Assembly (NCBI RefSeq): GCF_003432115.1
Contig: NZ_QWDC01000001.1
Location: forward strand, 1,736,001-1,800,000
DNA from: Mucilaginibacter conchicola
GTDB taxonomy: Bacteria; Bacteroidota; Bacteroidia; Sphingobacteriales; Sphingobacteriaceae
Direction of reading: 5' to 3'
Length of the DNA: 64,000 bases
Position 1 is the stretch's first letter; the number at the start of each line of letters is the position of its first letter. Both the position numbers and the translations under genes were made by a program. The notes beneath the pieces are model-generated. The model did no database searches, was not told where the DNA came from, and was given only the letters and a program-made list of their open reading frames with translations. Positions 41,671 through 49,738 of the stretch are shown one piece after another.

Positions 41671-43188
41671 TTATGGGTTTTGGGTTGCCTTTTTGTTGCT
41701 CAATATCTCATCAATAGGGATGTAATAAATTGTGCGTGGGTTGGTGTAAGGCACCGTTAAATTAGCGTAACCTGTAGGCTTCTTAGGCAGATCGATATCT
41801 GTTTCTTTTAAACCCGTGATATGGTAACCCCAGTAAGTTTTATCTAAAGTGCGTTTGTTGCGGAACACATCGTAAGTGCGGTGACCTTCAAAGGCCATCT
41901 CAATGCGTTTCTCATCCAATACCACATCTAAAGCTGTTTTACCCGCAGGCACTACTTTGTTGTACAATGAACCTTCCAAACCACGGTTTTTGCGGATCAT
42001 ATCCACATCATCAAGCGCAGCAGCAGTTGCATTGGTTTTAGCTTCGGCCTCGGCACGGATCAAGTACATCTCTGCCAGGCGGAACATAATAGGTGAGCTT
42101 AAGTTAGGCAAACCATCCTGGAACGAAAATTTGCTAATGTAGTACATCTCGATACCGTTCTTTTTCTGCACCGTACCCGATCCGTCTTTTGATGGTACGA
42201 TGTATGACCAGCGTACATCCTCAGGGTGGGCACCCATCAGGTCGCGCAATGATGATGAGGCATACTCCTCGCCCCAGCCCGAGTTACCGTCTGAGTAGAT
42301 CATTGATGCGATTGAACCAAATTTACCGTAATCATCTGCCTGGGTAAATGCCACACAGAAAATAGTTTCAGAAGCAGTTTTTGCATTAGCAAACAAGCTT
42401 GGGTAATTAGCTTTCGTAGCCAGTGTGAACTTGCCTGAGCCGATCACTTTATTAGCCCACTCAATTGCTTTTGCGTTATCTTCTTTGTAAATATTTACAC
42501 GAGCCAGTAATGACCATGCTGCCTCTTGCGACGCATATTGTACACCGCGGCTTTGGGTCATCAGGGTGGCAGCTTTTTCACTGTCGGCAATAACCGCATC
42601 ATAAACCTCTTTTACGGTTGAGCGGGCTTTTTGCGCTTCGTCGGTTAGGTTGGTACGCAGGATGATGCCCGGAGAATTAGGATCAACGCTGTATGGTTTA
42701 CCAAATAACCTTACCAGGTTAAAGTGGCAAAATGCGCGCAGAAAATAACACTCGCCCAATAACTGGTTGGTGGTAGCATCTGTTTTTCCCGATTTTTCGA
42801 TAGCATCTATCACCGTATTTACACCGGTAATAATCTTGTATGATACATACCAGTAATACCTGGTATTGCTTTGCGATGGCGAGTGGCCAAGGCTAAAGCT
42901 GTAATACAATGGGTCGGTAGTTACCTGACCGCATACAATATCATCGCTGGCAAAATCGCTGAGGTGATAAAACTGGCGCAGGTACATGTTATTGTTATCA
43001 ACGGTACCGTTAAATTCAATATGGTCTTTTAACAATGCGTAGGCACCGTTAAGGGCATTGGTTAAACCATCAGTAGTGGTAGTGATGGTACCTGTGCTAA
43101 TGGCGTCGCTGGGGTTAACGTTTAAGTTTTTACAGCTGCTTGCAGCAACCATAGCGAGTGTTAGCAGGGCGAAAAATTTATTTTTCAT
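41671..43188 (-). CDS. SusD/RagB-family glycan-binding outer-membrane lipoprotein
   Basis: 505 aa; lipobox ASSC (C19). N-terminal SusD-like domain (NALNGAYALLKDHIEF...) with TPR-like helices, C-terminal RagB/SusD domain with MFRLAEMYLIRAEAEAKTNATAAALDDVDMIRKNRG and DVVLDEKRIEMAFEGHRTYDVFRNKR, both family hallmarks. It binds the glycan at the cell surface and caps the SusC transporter. 30 bp after susC. Confidence 0.97.
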   Translation of the reverse strand: MKNKFFALLTLAMVAASSCKNLNVNPSDAISTGTITTTTDGLTNALNGAYALLKDHIEFNGTVDNNNMYLRQFYHLSDFASDDIVCGQVTTDPLYYSFSLGHSPSQSNTRYYWYVSYKIITGVNTVIDAIEKSGKTDATTNQLLGECYFLRAFCHFNLVRLFGKPYSVDPNSPGIILRTNLTDEAQKARSTVKEVYDAVIADSEKAATLMTQSRGVQYASQEAAWSLLARVNIYKEDNAKAIEWANKVIGSGKFTLATKANYPSLFANAKTASETIFCVAFTQADDYGKFGSIASMIYSDGNSGWGEEYASSSLRDLMGAHPEDVRWSYIVPSKDGSGTVQKKNGIEMYYISKFSFQDGLPNLSSPIMFRLAEMYLIRAEAEAKTNATAAALDDVDMIRKNRGLEGSLYNKVVPAGKTALDVVLDEKRIEMAFEGHRTYDVFRNKRTLDKTYWGYHITGLKETDIDLPKKPTGYANLTVPYTNPRTIYYIPIDEILSNKKATQNP

Positions 43189-43218
43189 AATATTATATCT
43201 TATCAGGATGCAACCTGC

Positions 43219-46200
43219 TTAAAAATTAAAGTTAACTGTTAACAAATACTGGCGATTGTTTGGATACTTAAAATCTGACACGCCTGGAGTGGCAAAGCTA
43301 CCCGGTTGGATAGTTGTCTGCGGATCCTGACCCAGGAAGTTGGAGAACGTTGCCACGTTATCAGCAGTTACACCCACGCTTATGCCATCCATACTGATGC
43401 TTCTTGCCCATTGTTTTGGCAGGTTGTACGAGAAAGCGATGTTACGGATGGTGAAGTAGCTGCCATCTTTTAAGTAACGGGTTGATGTTTCGGTTGAATT
43501 AGCAGAGTTTTGCGGGCTTGGCTCTGTTGCTTGCGTATCGCCCGGGCCACTCCATACTTTAGCACCATCAGGAAGTTTGATCTGATTGTAATATGGTTCG
43601 TGCCCATCGTTCATCATAAACCTTAGGTTATTGCTAAACACTTTATTACCGTAGTTAAAGTAAGTGCTCACCCTTAAGTTGAAGTTTTTATAACGGAAGC
43701 TGTTGTTAAAACCACCCTGGAACTTAGGCAGCGCCGAACCTACCTCTTGCGTTGTAGCTTGTGCGTAGTCTGATGTTTTTTCGCGGGCTACAGCTTTACC
43801 ATTGTTATCGTAAATAATCTTTTCCCAAACCGGCGCGCCTGTTTGTGCATCAACACCTAACCATTTTGGCATGTAGAACTCGTACAGGTTACCACCGTTG
43901 CGGTAGATCTGCGAGATGCTCCATGAACCGGTTTTAACAATATCTGCCGGCAGGCCGTAAATTTTATTGTTGTTAAAGTTGATGTTGAAATCTGTGTTCC
44001 ACTCAAAATCCTTGTTACGAATGTTGGCCGAGCTGATACCAAACTCGATACCTTTATTGATCACGTTACCCGCATTTTCCCACTTGGTCTCGAAACCCAC
44101 TGACAGCGGCTGTGATACCTGCAGCAACAGGTTTTTGGTATCGTTGCGATACACATCGATAGCAAGAGTTAAACGGTTATTGAATAAACCTATATCGGCA
44201 CCAACGTTAACCTGGTGTTTGCTCTCCCAGGTAAGGGTTGGGCTGGCCAATTGGTAAGGTACTGCACCTACCAGGCCATTGTATTGAGTAGTTAGCGAGA
44301 ACAAACCTAAGTAGCGTGATGCGCCTATATCCTGCGTACCGGTAACACCATAGCTGGCCCTTAATTTAAGGTTGTTAAGCACACTGTTGCCCGCAAGGAA
44401 ATCCTCGTTGCTTACTAACCATGCTCCTGATACCGATGGGAAGGTACCGTATTGCTTGGTTGGCGCAAATGCCGATGAACCATCATAGCGTACGGATGCC
44501 GACAAGAAATATTTTTCTTTGTAATTGTAGTTAACCTGCGATAGTAATGATTGCAGATAAGCTTTATTGAAAGCACCATTTACCAGTTGGTTATTTGATA
44601 CTACGTTAAGCACGCGCAACCCTTCCGGCAAACCTTTACCCGATGCACCTGAGTATTCGTTGTTGCTGCCTTCAAACGCGGCACCTGCAAAACCGCTGAT
44701 GTCATGGTCGCCAAGTTTAAAGTTGAATTTTAATAACTGGTTGGATACGATACCGTAGTTAAGGGTATTCAATTCATCCAGGTAACCTGTACCGTGATAG
44801 GTACCTGCTGCAGTTGGCGATACGTAGTTGGTGCCTTTGTTAAAGCCTGCGGCTACCCTGTTGGTACTGGCAAAAGTTAACCAATCGGTAATGCGATAAT
44901 TGATACCGAGGTCATAGTTAAGGTCGAACCCTTTGTAGCTATGGTCAGAGTTTTGGATAGTGTTAATTGGGTTGATCTTATCTCTTGACCACCATTTAAA
45001 AGTTGAATTACCATCAACATAAATAGCGTTTCCATTGGCGTCATAAGGGTTATCCCACGGCATATTCAGGAAAGAGTAATACACATCCATATAATCATAA
45101 CTCTTACCCATGTTACCGCTTAAGTTGATATTGTTGGTGATATCCAACTTTTTAGAAAAATGGTAAGTTGAGTTTGCGCGTAAGTTAATGCGCTGATAGT
45201 TGGTATTTAAGAAAGTACCTTTCTCGTTGTAGTAAGATGCACCCACATAGTAATCGTTCTTCTCAGTTTTACCACTTGCTGATAGGTAGAAGTTGAACAT
45301 CGGTGCAGCTTTGAACGATTGCTTTGGCCAGTTGTAATCCTGGTTACGTAATGATAGCGGGCGCTCTGAGTAGAACTTAGCTAAGTCAATTTTGTAGGTA
45401 TTATCGGTTGCGCCTACAATATAGTCACGGTAAAATTCTTTTTGGTAATCATACAGCTCATTGCTGTTCATTACGTTTAGTTTACCAAAATCTGCCGTGC
45501 GGAAACCACTTGCAACTTTCGCCTCAAATTTGGTTTGGCCTTGTTTAGCTTTTTTGGTAGTAACGATGATAACACCCGCGTTAGCCTGCGAACCGTATAA
45601 TGCAGTTGATGCCGCATCTTTCAAAACAGTTACGCTTTCCACATCGTTAGGGTCGTAATTACCACCGATGATACCATCTACCACAAAAAGCGGGCTTTGG
45701 TTAGCGTTTACTGATGATACACCACGCAGCCTTATCTCGGGGTTAGCGCCCGGCACACCACTGCTGTTCACTACCTGTAAACCGGCTACCTTACCTTGCA
45801 GCATGGTACCCACATTGTTTGCGGTAACGTCTTTAAGTTTGTTGGCGTTTACTACGGTAACGGCACTGGTTAGCTCGCTTTGTTTTTTGCTGCTGTAACC
45901 TACAACAACAACATCGTTAAGTTGCTGTATATCTTCGGCAAGTGATACCTGCACGCCGGTTTGGCCGGCAGTTACCTCAACCTGTTTTGCAACAAAGCCC
46001 ACAAAGCTTACAACTAATGTTGATTTGCCTGCGGGCACATTTACTGTAAAGTCGCCGTTTACGTTGGTCATGGCGCCGTTTGAAGATCCTTTTACCGAGA
46101 CACTTACACCTGGTAATGGAAGATTATCCTTGGCGGATAATACGCGCCCCGTAACCTTTGCAGTTTGAGCAAAACCTTGCAAAGAGACCAACAGAACGCA

Positions 46201-46230
46201 ACAACAGATGAGTAGAAGTTTTCTGATCAT
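43219..46230 (-). CDS. SusC/RagA-family TonB-dependent transporter
   Basis: 1003 aa. Signal peptide 1-21, carboxypeptidase-D-like regulatory domain (~24-105, VTGRVLSAKDNLPLPGVSVSVKG), plug domain (~115-235: GTMLQGKVAGLQVVNSSGVPGANPEIRLRG, SPLFVVDGIIGG) and a 22-strand beta barrel ending in the outer-membrane signature NFNF. Imports the oligosaccharides bound by SusD. First gene of the SusCD operon. Three LacI-type operators lie 116-171 bp upstream. Confidence 0.97.
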   Translation of the reverse strand: MIRKLLLICCCVLLVSLQGFAQTAKVTGRVLSAKDNLPLPGVSVSVKGSSNGAMTNVNGDFTVNVPAGKSTLVVSFVGFVAKQVEVTAGQTGVQVSLAEDIQQLNDVVVVGYSSKKQSELTSAVTVVNANKLKDVTANNVGTMLQGKVAGLQVVNSSGVPGANPEIRLRGVSSVNANQSPLFVVDGIIGGNYDPNDVESVTVLKDAASTALYGSQANAGVIIVTTKKAKQGQTKFEAKVASGFRTADFGKLNVMNSNELYDYQKEFYRDYIVGATDNTYKIDLAKFYSERPLSLRNQDYNWPKQSFKAAPMFNFYLSASGKTEKNDYYVGASYYNEKGTFLNTNYQRINLRANSTYHFSKKLDITNNINLSGNMGKSYDYMDVYYSFLNMPWDNPYDANGNAIYVDGNSTFKWWSRDKINPINTIQNSDHSYKGFDLNYDLGINYRITDWLTFASTNRVAAGFNKGTNYVSPTAAGTYHGTGYLDELNTLNYGIVSNQLLKFNFKLGDHDISGFAGAAFEGSNNEYSGASGKGLPEGLRVLNVVSNNQLVNGAFNKAYLQSLLSQVNYNYKEKYFLSASVRYDGSSAFAPTKQYGTFPSVSGAWLVSNEDFLAGNSVLNNLKLRASYGVTGTQDIGASRYLGLFSLTTQYNGLVGAVPYQLASPTLTWESKHQVNVGADIGLFNNRLTLAIDVYRNDTKNLLLQVSQPLSVGFETKWENAGNVINKGIEFGISSANIRNKDFEWNTDFNINFNNNKIYGLPADIVKTGSWSISQIYRNGGNLYEFYMPKWLGVDAQTGAPVWEKIIYDNNGKAVAREKTSDYAQATTQEVGSALPKFQGGFNNSFRYKNFNLRVSTYFNYGNKVFSNNLRFMMNDGHEPYYNQIKLPDGAKVWSGPGDTQATEPSPQNSANSTETSTRYLKDGSYFTIRNIAFSYNLPKQWARSISMDGISVGVTADNVATFSNFLGQDPQTTIQPGSFATPGVSDFKYPNNRQYLLTVNFNF

Positions 46231-46280
46231 ATTGTGACGATTAGTTAAATAGTTTAGTAGAGTTTTAGTACGATTGATTG

Positions 46281-46315
46281 CTTATTTGTAAAAGTGAAGT
46301 AAAATTACTGTTAAC
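46281..46315 (-). promoter_or_regulatory. Promoter-like block of the susC operon
   Basis: 35-nt segment matching the kinase-operon block at 36279-36312 in 28 of 35 columns. It lies 51 bp upstream of the susC ATG and 30 bp from the nearest operator. Conservation within otherwise dissimilar intergenic DNA supports function. Confidence 0.6.
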
Positions 46316-46345
46316 AAAAGGCCATGACTTTGGCCTGACAGTTAC

Positions 46346-46401
46346 GCAACCGTTTGCATAGATTACGCAACCGTTTGCGCAATCGCAACGCAACCGTTTG
46401 C
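46346..46401. promoter_or_regulatory. Three LacI-family operators upstream of susC
   Basis: Three identical copies of GCAACCGTTTGC at 46346-46357, 46367-46378 and 46390-46401, offset 21 and 23 bp, so all face nearly the same side of the helix. They lie between lacI and susC. Confidence 0.88.
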
Positions 46402-46498
46402 GTAATTTGCGTAAACTGCATTTATAAACAGATTATTATTAGCCCGTTACGCATTTGCGGCGTTTAAAAATTTGCGTAAAAAGCTCTTGAGGGATAAT

Positions 46499-47533
46499 TT
46501 ATTTGGAACGGGAGTACTCTACCATCTCAGAATCGATGATATGTTGCAGCAGGGGCATCTCTATTGGGTTAGCAGATGTTGCGTTATTGATGAGCCTGAA
46601 CAGGAACTCAGCTGCCATTGATGATTGCTTGTAGGCAAACTGCTCAATAGACGCCAGCGGCACGCTGTCCATATATTCCCAGATGGGCAGGTTGGCAAAA
46701 CTGATGAAGCTGATATCTTTGTTAACTTCTAAACCGGCAGCTTTTACAGCCGCTATACAATCCAGCAGAACGTAATCGTTAAATACGATAACCGCGGTAG
46801 GTGGTTCAGGAAGTGAAATGAGTTTGTTTATGGCCTTCAGGTTATCGGCCTTGGTGAGCGTAGTAGAAACAATGATATCCTGATCCATCGGCAGGTTATT
46901 CTCTTTCAAACATCTAAAGTAGATCTCCAGCCTCTGTAGCGTGGCAGCCAGTTTAGCCGGTCCATTGATGAGCCCTATACGGGTATGCCCCATCCCTACA
47001 AGTTTGGTAACCGCCTGCAGCATGCCTGCCACCAGGTTACAGGCTACGTAGTTAATATCCTTACGGCTGGGTACACGGTCAAAGAAAACTACGGGAATAT
47101 TGTATTTCTTAAGGCTATCAAAATGTTCGTATGTAGAGGTGTCTTTGGTAAGCGATACCAGCACGCCGTCAACGCGGTGGTCTTTCATGTTCTCTACAAT
47201 CTTTTTCTCGCGCTCAAAGTTGTCTAATGATTGCCCGATGATCACGTTATAGTTGCTGGCTTCGGCAGCATCCTCAACCCCGGTAAGCGCGGCAGAGAAA
47301 AATGGTTCGGCCAGGTCGGGAATGATAACGCCTATGGTATAGGTTTTACGCTCTTTAAAGTAGATGGCCATTTTGTTGGCCTCGTAACCCAGTTCTTCGG
47401 CTACCTTGCGCACCCGCATGGTAGTTACCAAACCAATACTTGGATGATCATGCAACGCCCGCGATACGGTAGATGCAGATACGTTTAACCGCTTGGCTAT
47501 CTCCTTAATGGTAGGTAATTTGTTTTTCGACAT
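46499..47533 (-). CDS. LacI-family transcriptional regulator of the amino-sugar locus
   Basis: 344 aa. N-terminal HTH IKEIAKRLNVSASTVSRALHDH (residues 9-30) with the LacI hinge region, followed by a periplasmic-binding-protein-like sensor (TYTIGVIIPDLAEPFFSAALTGVEDAAEASNYNVIIGQS; HTRIGLINGPA). Cytoplasmic repressor or activator that senses a sugar. It is upstream of susC and codirectional; its likely operators (GCAACCGTTTGC) occur before both transcription units of the locus. Confidence 0.95.
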   Translation of the reverse strand: MSKNKLPTIKEIAKRLNVSASTVSRALHDHPSIGLVTTMRVRKVAEELGYEANKMAIYFKERKTYTIGVIIPDLAEPFFSAALTGVEDAAEASNYNVIIGQSLDNFEREKKIVENMKDHRVDGVLVSLTKDTSTYEHFDSLKKYNIPVVFFDRVPSRKDINYVACNLVAGMLQAVTKLVGMGHTRIGLINGPAKLAATLQRLEIYFRCLKENNLPMDQDIIVSTTLTKADNLKAINKLISLPEPPTAVIVFNDYVLLDCIAAVKAAGLEVNKDISFISFANLPIWEYMDSVPLASIEQFAYKQSSMAAEFLFRLINNATSANPIEMPLLQHIIDSEMVEYSRSK

Positions 47534-47555
47534 TAATCAGGGTCAGTAACTGAAA

Positions 47556-47575
47556 TAGCTAAATTAGTATTTAAA
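47556..47575. repeat. 20-bp direct repeat, copy 1 (lacI promoter side)
   Basis: The 20-nt sequence TAGCTAAATTAGTATTTAAA is found again, identical, at 47957-47976. On the minus strand it contains TAATTTAG, a near-consensus -7 box, ~26 bp upstream of the lacI ATG. It ends 2 bp before the stop codon of the small gene that lies between the two copies. Confidence 0.8.
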
Positions 47576-47577
47576 CA

Positions 47578-47907
47578 TTACTTATTGTAAAGCCTGTTGT
47601 ATTTCGGATTTGATTCAGCATATTCTACTAATACCGAATCGCCAACTTTAAGTTCGGGATCTTTTGTGTCACCTTTAAACACTTCACTGTTTAGTGTAAA
47701 TTTATAAGAATATGAAAAAGTATGTGATACCGGGCTATTACCCAAAAAGTTTTTCTCATCAATCACAACTGCTTTTATTGTAGTCGATTTCGTGTCAATC
47801 GCTTTATCTGAAAGACTACCGACTACCGTCTTATATCCGATATAACCCAAAAATATGATAAGTATGAAATAAATGTTGTATCTCTTTAATCTCATTATTT
47901 GCGACAA
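47578..47907 (-). CDS. Small membrane-anchored protein (DUF3592-like), possibly inserted
   Basis: 109 aa (ATG 47907; a second ATG at 47895 is plausible). One N-terminal helix (YNIYFILIIFLGYIGYKTVV, residues ~10-29), then a beta-rich domain ending KVGDSVLVEYAESNPKYNRLYNK, as in DUF3592-type proteins. AT-richer than its neighbours. It is framed by an exact 20-bp direct repeat and separates lacI from a second copy of the lacI promoter-like box. Possible insertion; function unknown. Confidence 0.65.
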   Translation of the reverse strand: MSQIMRLKRYNIYFILIIFLGYIGYKTVVGSLSDKAIDTKSTTIKAVVIDEKNFLGNSPVSHTFSYSYKFTLNSEVFKGDTKDPELKVGDSVLVEYAESNPKYNRLYNK

Positions 47908-47956
47908 TTAATTCAAGCTCTCTAAAGATAACCTTAGTTAAATACAGCAATGCACT

Positions 47957-47976
47957 TAGCTAAATTAGTATTTAAA
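47957..47976. repeat. 20-bp direct repeat, copy 2
   Basis: Exact copy of 47556-47575, 401 bp away, upstream of the small gene. Both copies could act as promoters. Confidence 0.8.
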
Positions 47977-48064
47977 TTTGTTAAGGCGGTAATTGGCGGG
48001 CACATTTAACAGATACACGGGCTTAAAAACCTGTTTACTTTTGATGGGTAGCTCCTAAAATGTT

Positions 48065-48164
48065 TTGGCTAAAGCCAATTAACCTTTCCTTTTCTTCCGT
48101 CCCATGAATGGGACAGCAATTAATAGACTTTGACAGTTCATTGCCGTCGGCTTTAGCCAACGGC
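48065..48164. repeat. Hairpin cluster, GGCTAAAGCC family
   Basis: Stems TTGGCT/AGCCAA (48065-48078), GTCCCAT/ATGGGAC-type (48099-48115) and CCGTCGGCT/AGCCAACGG (48144-48163, one mismatch). Same family as 31573-31691. With 47908-48064 and 48165-48235 it makes a 328-bp gene-free interval with nothing else recognised beyond the direct repeat and the terminator. Confidence 0.6.
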
Positions 48165-48180
48165 CAACCACACAAAACAC

Positions 48181-48209
48181 AAACGGCCCCACAAAAAGCG
48201 GGGCCGTTT
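48181..48209 (-). terminator. Terminator downstream of the XRE gene
   Basis: Perfect 10-bp stem AAACGGCCCC / GGGGCCGTTT with a 9-nt loop, 26 bp after the XRE stop codon. Confidence 0.75.
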
Positions 48210-48235
48210 TATATAATAGAATAGATAATGTACAA

Positions 48236-48511
48236 TTAAATGGCTTGCAAAGCAGGATTGTAAACTAACCTATAGCTTATTTGCTTTTGGCAAGGCTCAA
48301 CCATTTCAGCAATTGGGATCTCCAGTATATTGCAGATCTCCATTAACCTGGCCAGGGTAAGCTTTGAGTAACCCAGCTCAATTTTTGAGTAGGCGTTTTG
48401 CGAAACGTTCATCCGCATAGCCAGGTAATCCTGGGTGTAGTTGCGGCGTTCGCGGGCAAGCCTTATGTTTGTTACAATCTCATTTACCCTGTTTTTTATG
48501 CTGTTTTTCAT
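48236..48511 (-). CDS. XRE-family helix-turn-helix protein
   Basis: 91 aa. HTH_3 domain at residues ~15-70: IRLARERRNYTQDYLAMRMNVSQNAYSKIELGYSKLTLARLMEICNILEI. The C-terminal ~20 residues (CQKQISYRLVYNPALQAI) are unassigned. Cytoplasmic DNA-binding protein; target unknown. It stands alone, divergent from the ion-channel gene 258 bp away. Confidence 0.85.
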   Translation of the reverse strand: MKNSIKNRVNEIVTNIRLARERRNYTQDYLAMRMNVSQNAYSKIELGYSKLTLARLMEICNILEIPIAEMVEPCQKQISYRLVYNPALQAI

Positions 48512-48769
48512 TTGTTTGGCATTGGTATTTAAATAACTAACGAGAATAAAATCATGACGGATTTATTCTTTTTTAAATCATTTAAGAATGATAAAAATCA
48601 GGGGGGAGGATATTCGGTATCGGGCTGAGAATGTTAAATTGTTTATGCCTACGATAAACTAACAACTATCGCCAAACTAAAAAGTTTTAACTCATTAAAA
48701 AACAGAGCGTTTTGGAATAAATATTAATAGTTGATGCCAACAATTTGTCGTTTTTGCGTTTATAGCATT

Positions 48770-49738
48770 ATGTCACAGGTTATCACACGTTTCAGCATCC
48801 TAAGCTTCCTTTGCTTATGCCTTGGTTTGGCGGCAAACGCACAAACAAAAAAGCCCGATACCGTTTCAACAGGGGTTTATATTACCAGTATCCACGATAT
48901 CAATTTTAAAGATAAAGAGTACAACGTAAACATGTGGCTTTGGCTAAAGTACAAGAACAAGGATTTCGACTTTTTGCATAACCTTGAAGTACCGCAGGCC
49001 AAAACGGTTTCTACCTCTTTCTCTACTGTCGACTCGAGCGATAACCGTGTTTATCTACTCATGAAACTACAGGCCACCATGAAAGATTCATGGGCTACCA
49101 ATAATTTCCCGTTTGATAAGCAAAAGCTGCGTTTTTCTATCGAAAATTCGCAGTTTGAAACCAAATCACTGGTATTTAAGGCCGATACAATAGGCCAGCA
49201 CTTCGACCCAAGGTTTACCCTGCGGGGATGGAACATCGATAGCATTGATATATCAACCGGCGTAAAAAAGTATGAAACCGCCTTTGGCGATGCAAGCGCT
49301 GCCAAACCACATACCGAATACAGCAACTTTAAAGTGATTTTAACTATCAGCCGCGATGCGATGGGCCTGTTCTGGAAAATGTTCCTTGGGATGTACGTAG
49401 CCTTCCTTATCGCCTTTATGTGTTTCTTTATCCACTCAGATAGTATCGACTCGCGCTTTGGTCTGGGTGTAGGTGCCCTGTTTGCTGTGGTGGGTAATAA
49501 GTATATTGTAGATGCTTCGCTGCCAGAATCGAGCACCTTTACGCTGGTGGATATGCTTCACGGCATTACGCTGATGTTTATCCTTTTAACCATTGTTTGT
49601 ACATCGTACTCGCTTATACTGGTAAAGCGCGATGATTTCCAGAAAGCCAAAAAGTTTGATCTTACCTGCGCTAAAGTTATACCTGTTTTATACATATTGT
49701 TAAATGCCTGGTTTATATTTCAGGCTACACGCGGTTAG
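48770..49738 (+). CDS. Pentameric ligand-gated ion channel homologue (Cys-loop-receptor superfamily)
   Basis: 322 aa from the ATG at 48770, which starts a signal peptide (1-25, ending AANAQ); an in-frame upstream ATG/TTG would add 12-13 residues. The extracellular domain (~30-190) shows NVNMWLWLKYKNKDFDF and the superfamily Pro-loop signature FPFDKQKLRFSIE (F113-P-F-D-K-Q118); Cys-loop cysteines are absent, as usual in bacteria. Four membrane helices follow: M1 ~200-222, M2 ~230-248 (SRFGLGVGALFAVV), M3 ~258-285 and M4 ~300-319, with LPESSTFTLVD as the M2-M3 loop. Length fits GLIC/ELIC. Expected to be an inner-membrane channel gated by an unknown ligand. Its stop overlaps the convergent gene by 4 bp. 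Confidence 0.85.
   Translation: MSQVITRFSILSFLCLCLGLAANAQTKKPDTVSTGVYITSIHDINFKDKEYNVNMWLWLKYKNKDFDFLHNLEVPQAKTVSTSFSTVDSSDNRVYLLMKLQATMKDSWATNNFPFDKQKLRFSIENSQFETKSLVFKADTIGQHFDPRFTLRGWNIDSIDISTGVKKYETAFGDASAAKPHTEYSNFKVILTISRDAMGLFWKMFLGMYVAFLIAFMCFFIHSDSIDSRFGLGVGALFAVVGNKYIVDASLPESSTFTLVDMLHGITLMFILLTIVCTSYSLILVKRDDFQKAKKFDLTCAKVIPVLYILLNAWFIFQATRG

Noticed and set aside
46346..46401. LacI operators as autoregulatory sites for lacI itself.
   Set aside because: They lie downstream of the lacI stop codon, not near its promoter; they fit regulation of susC.
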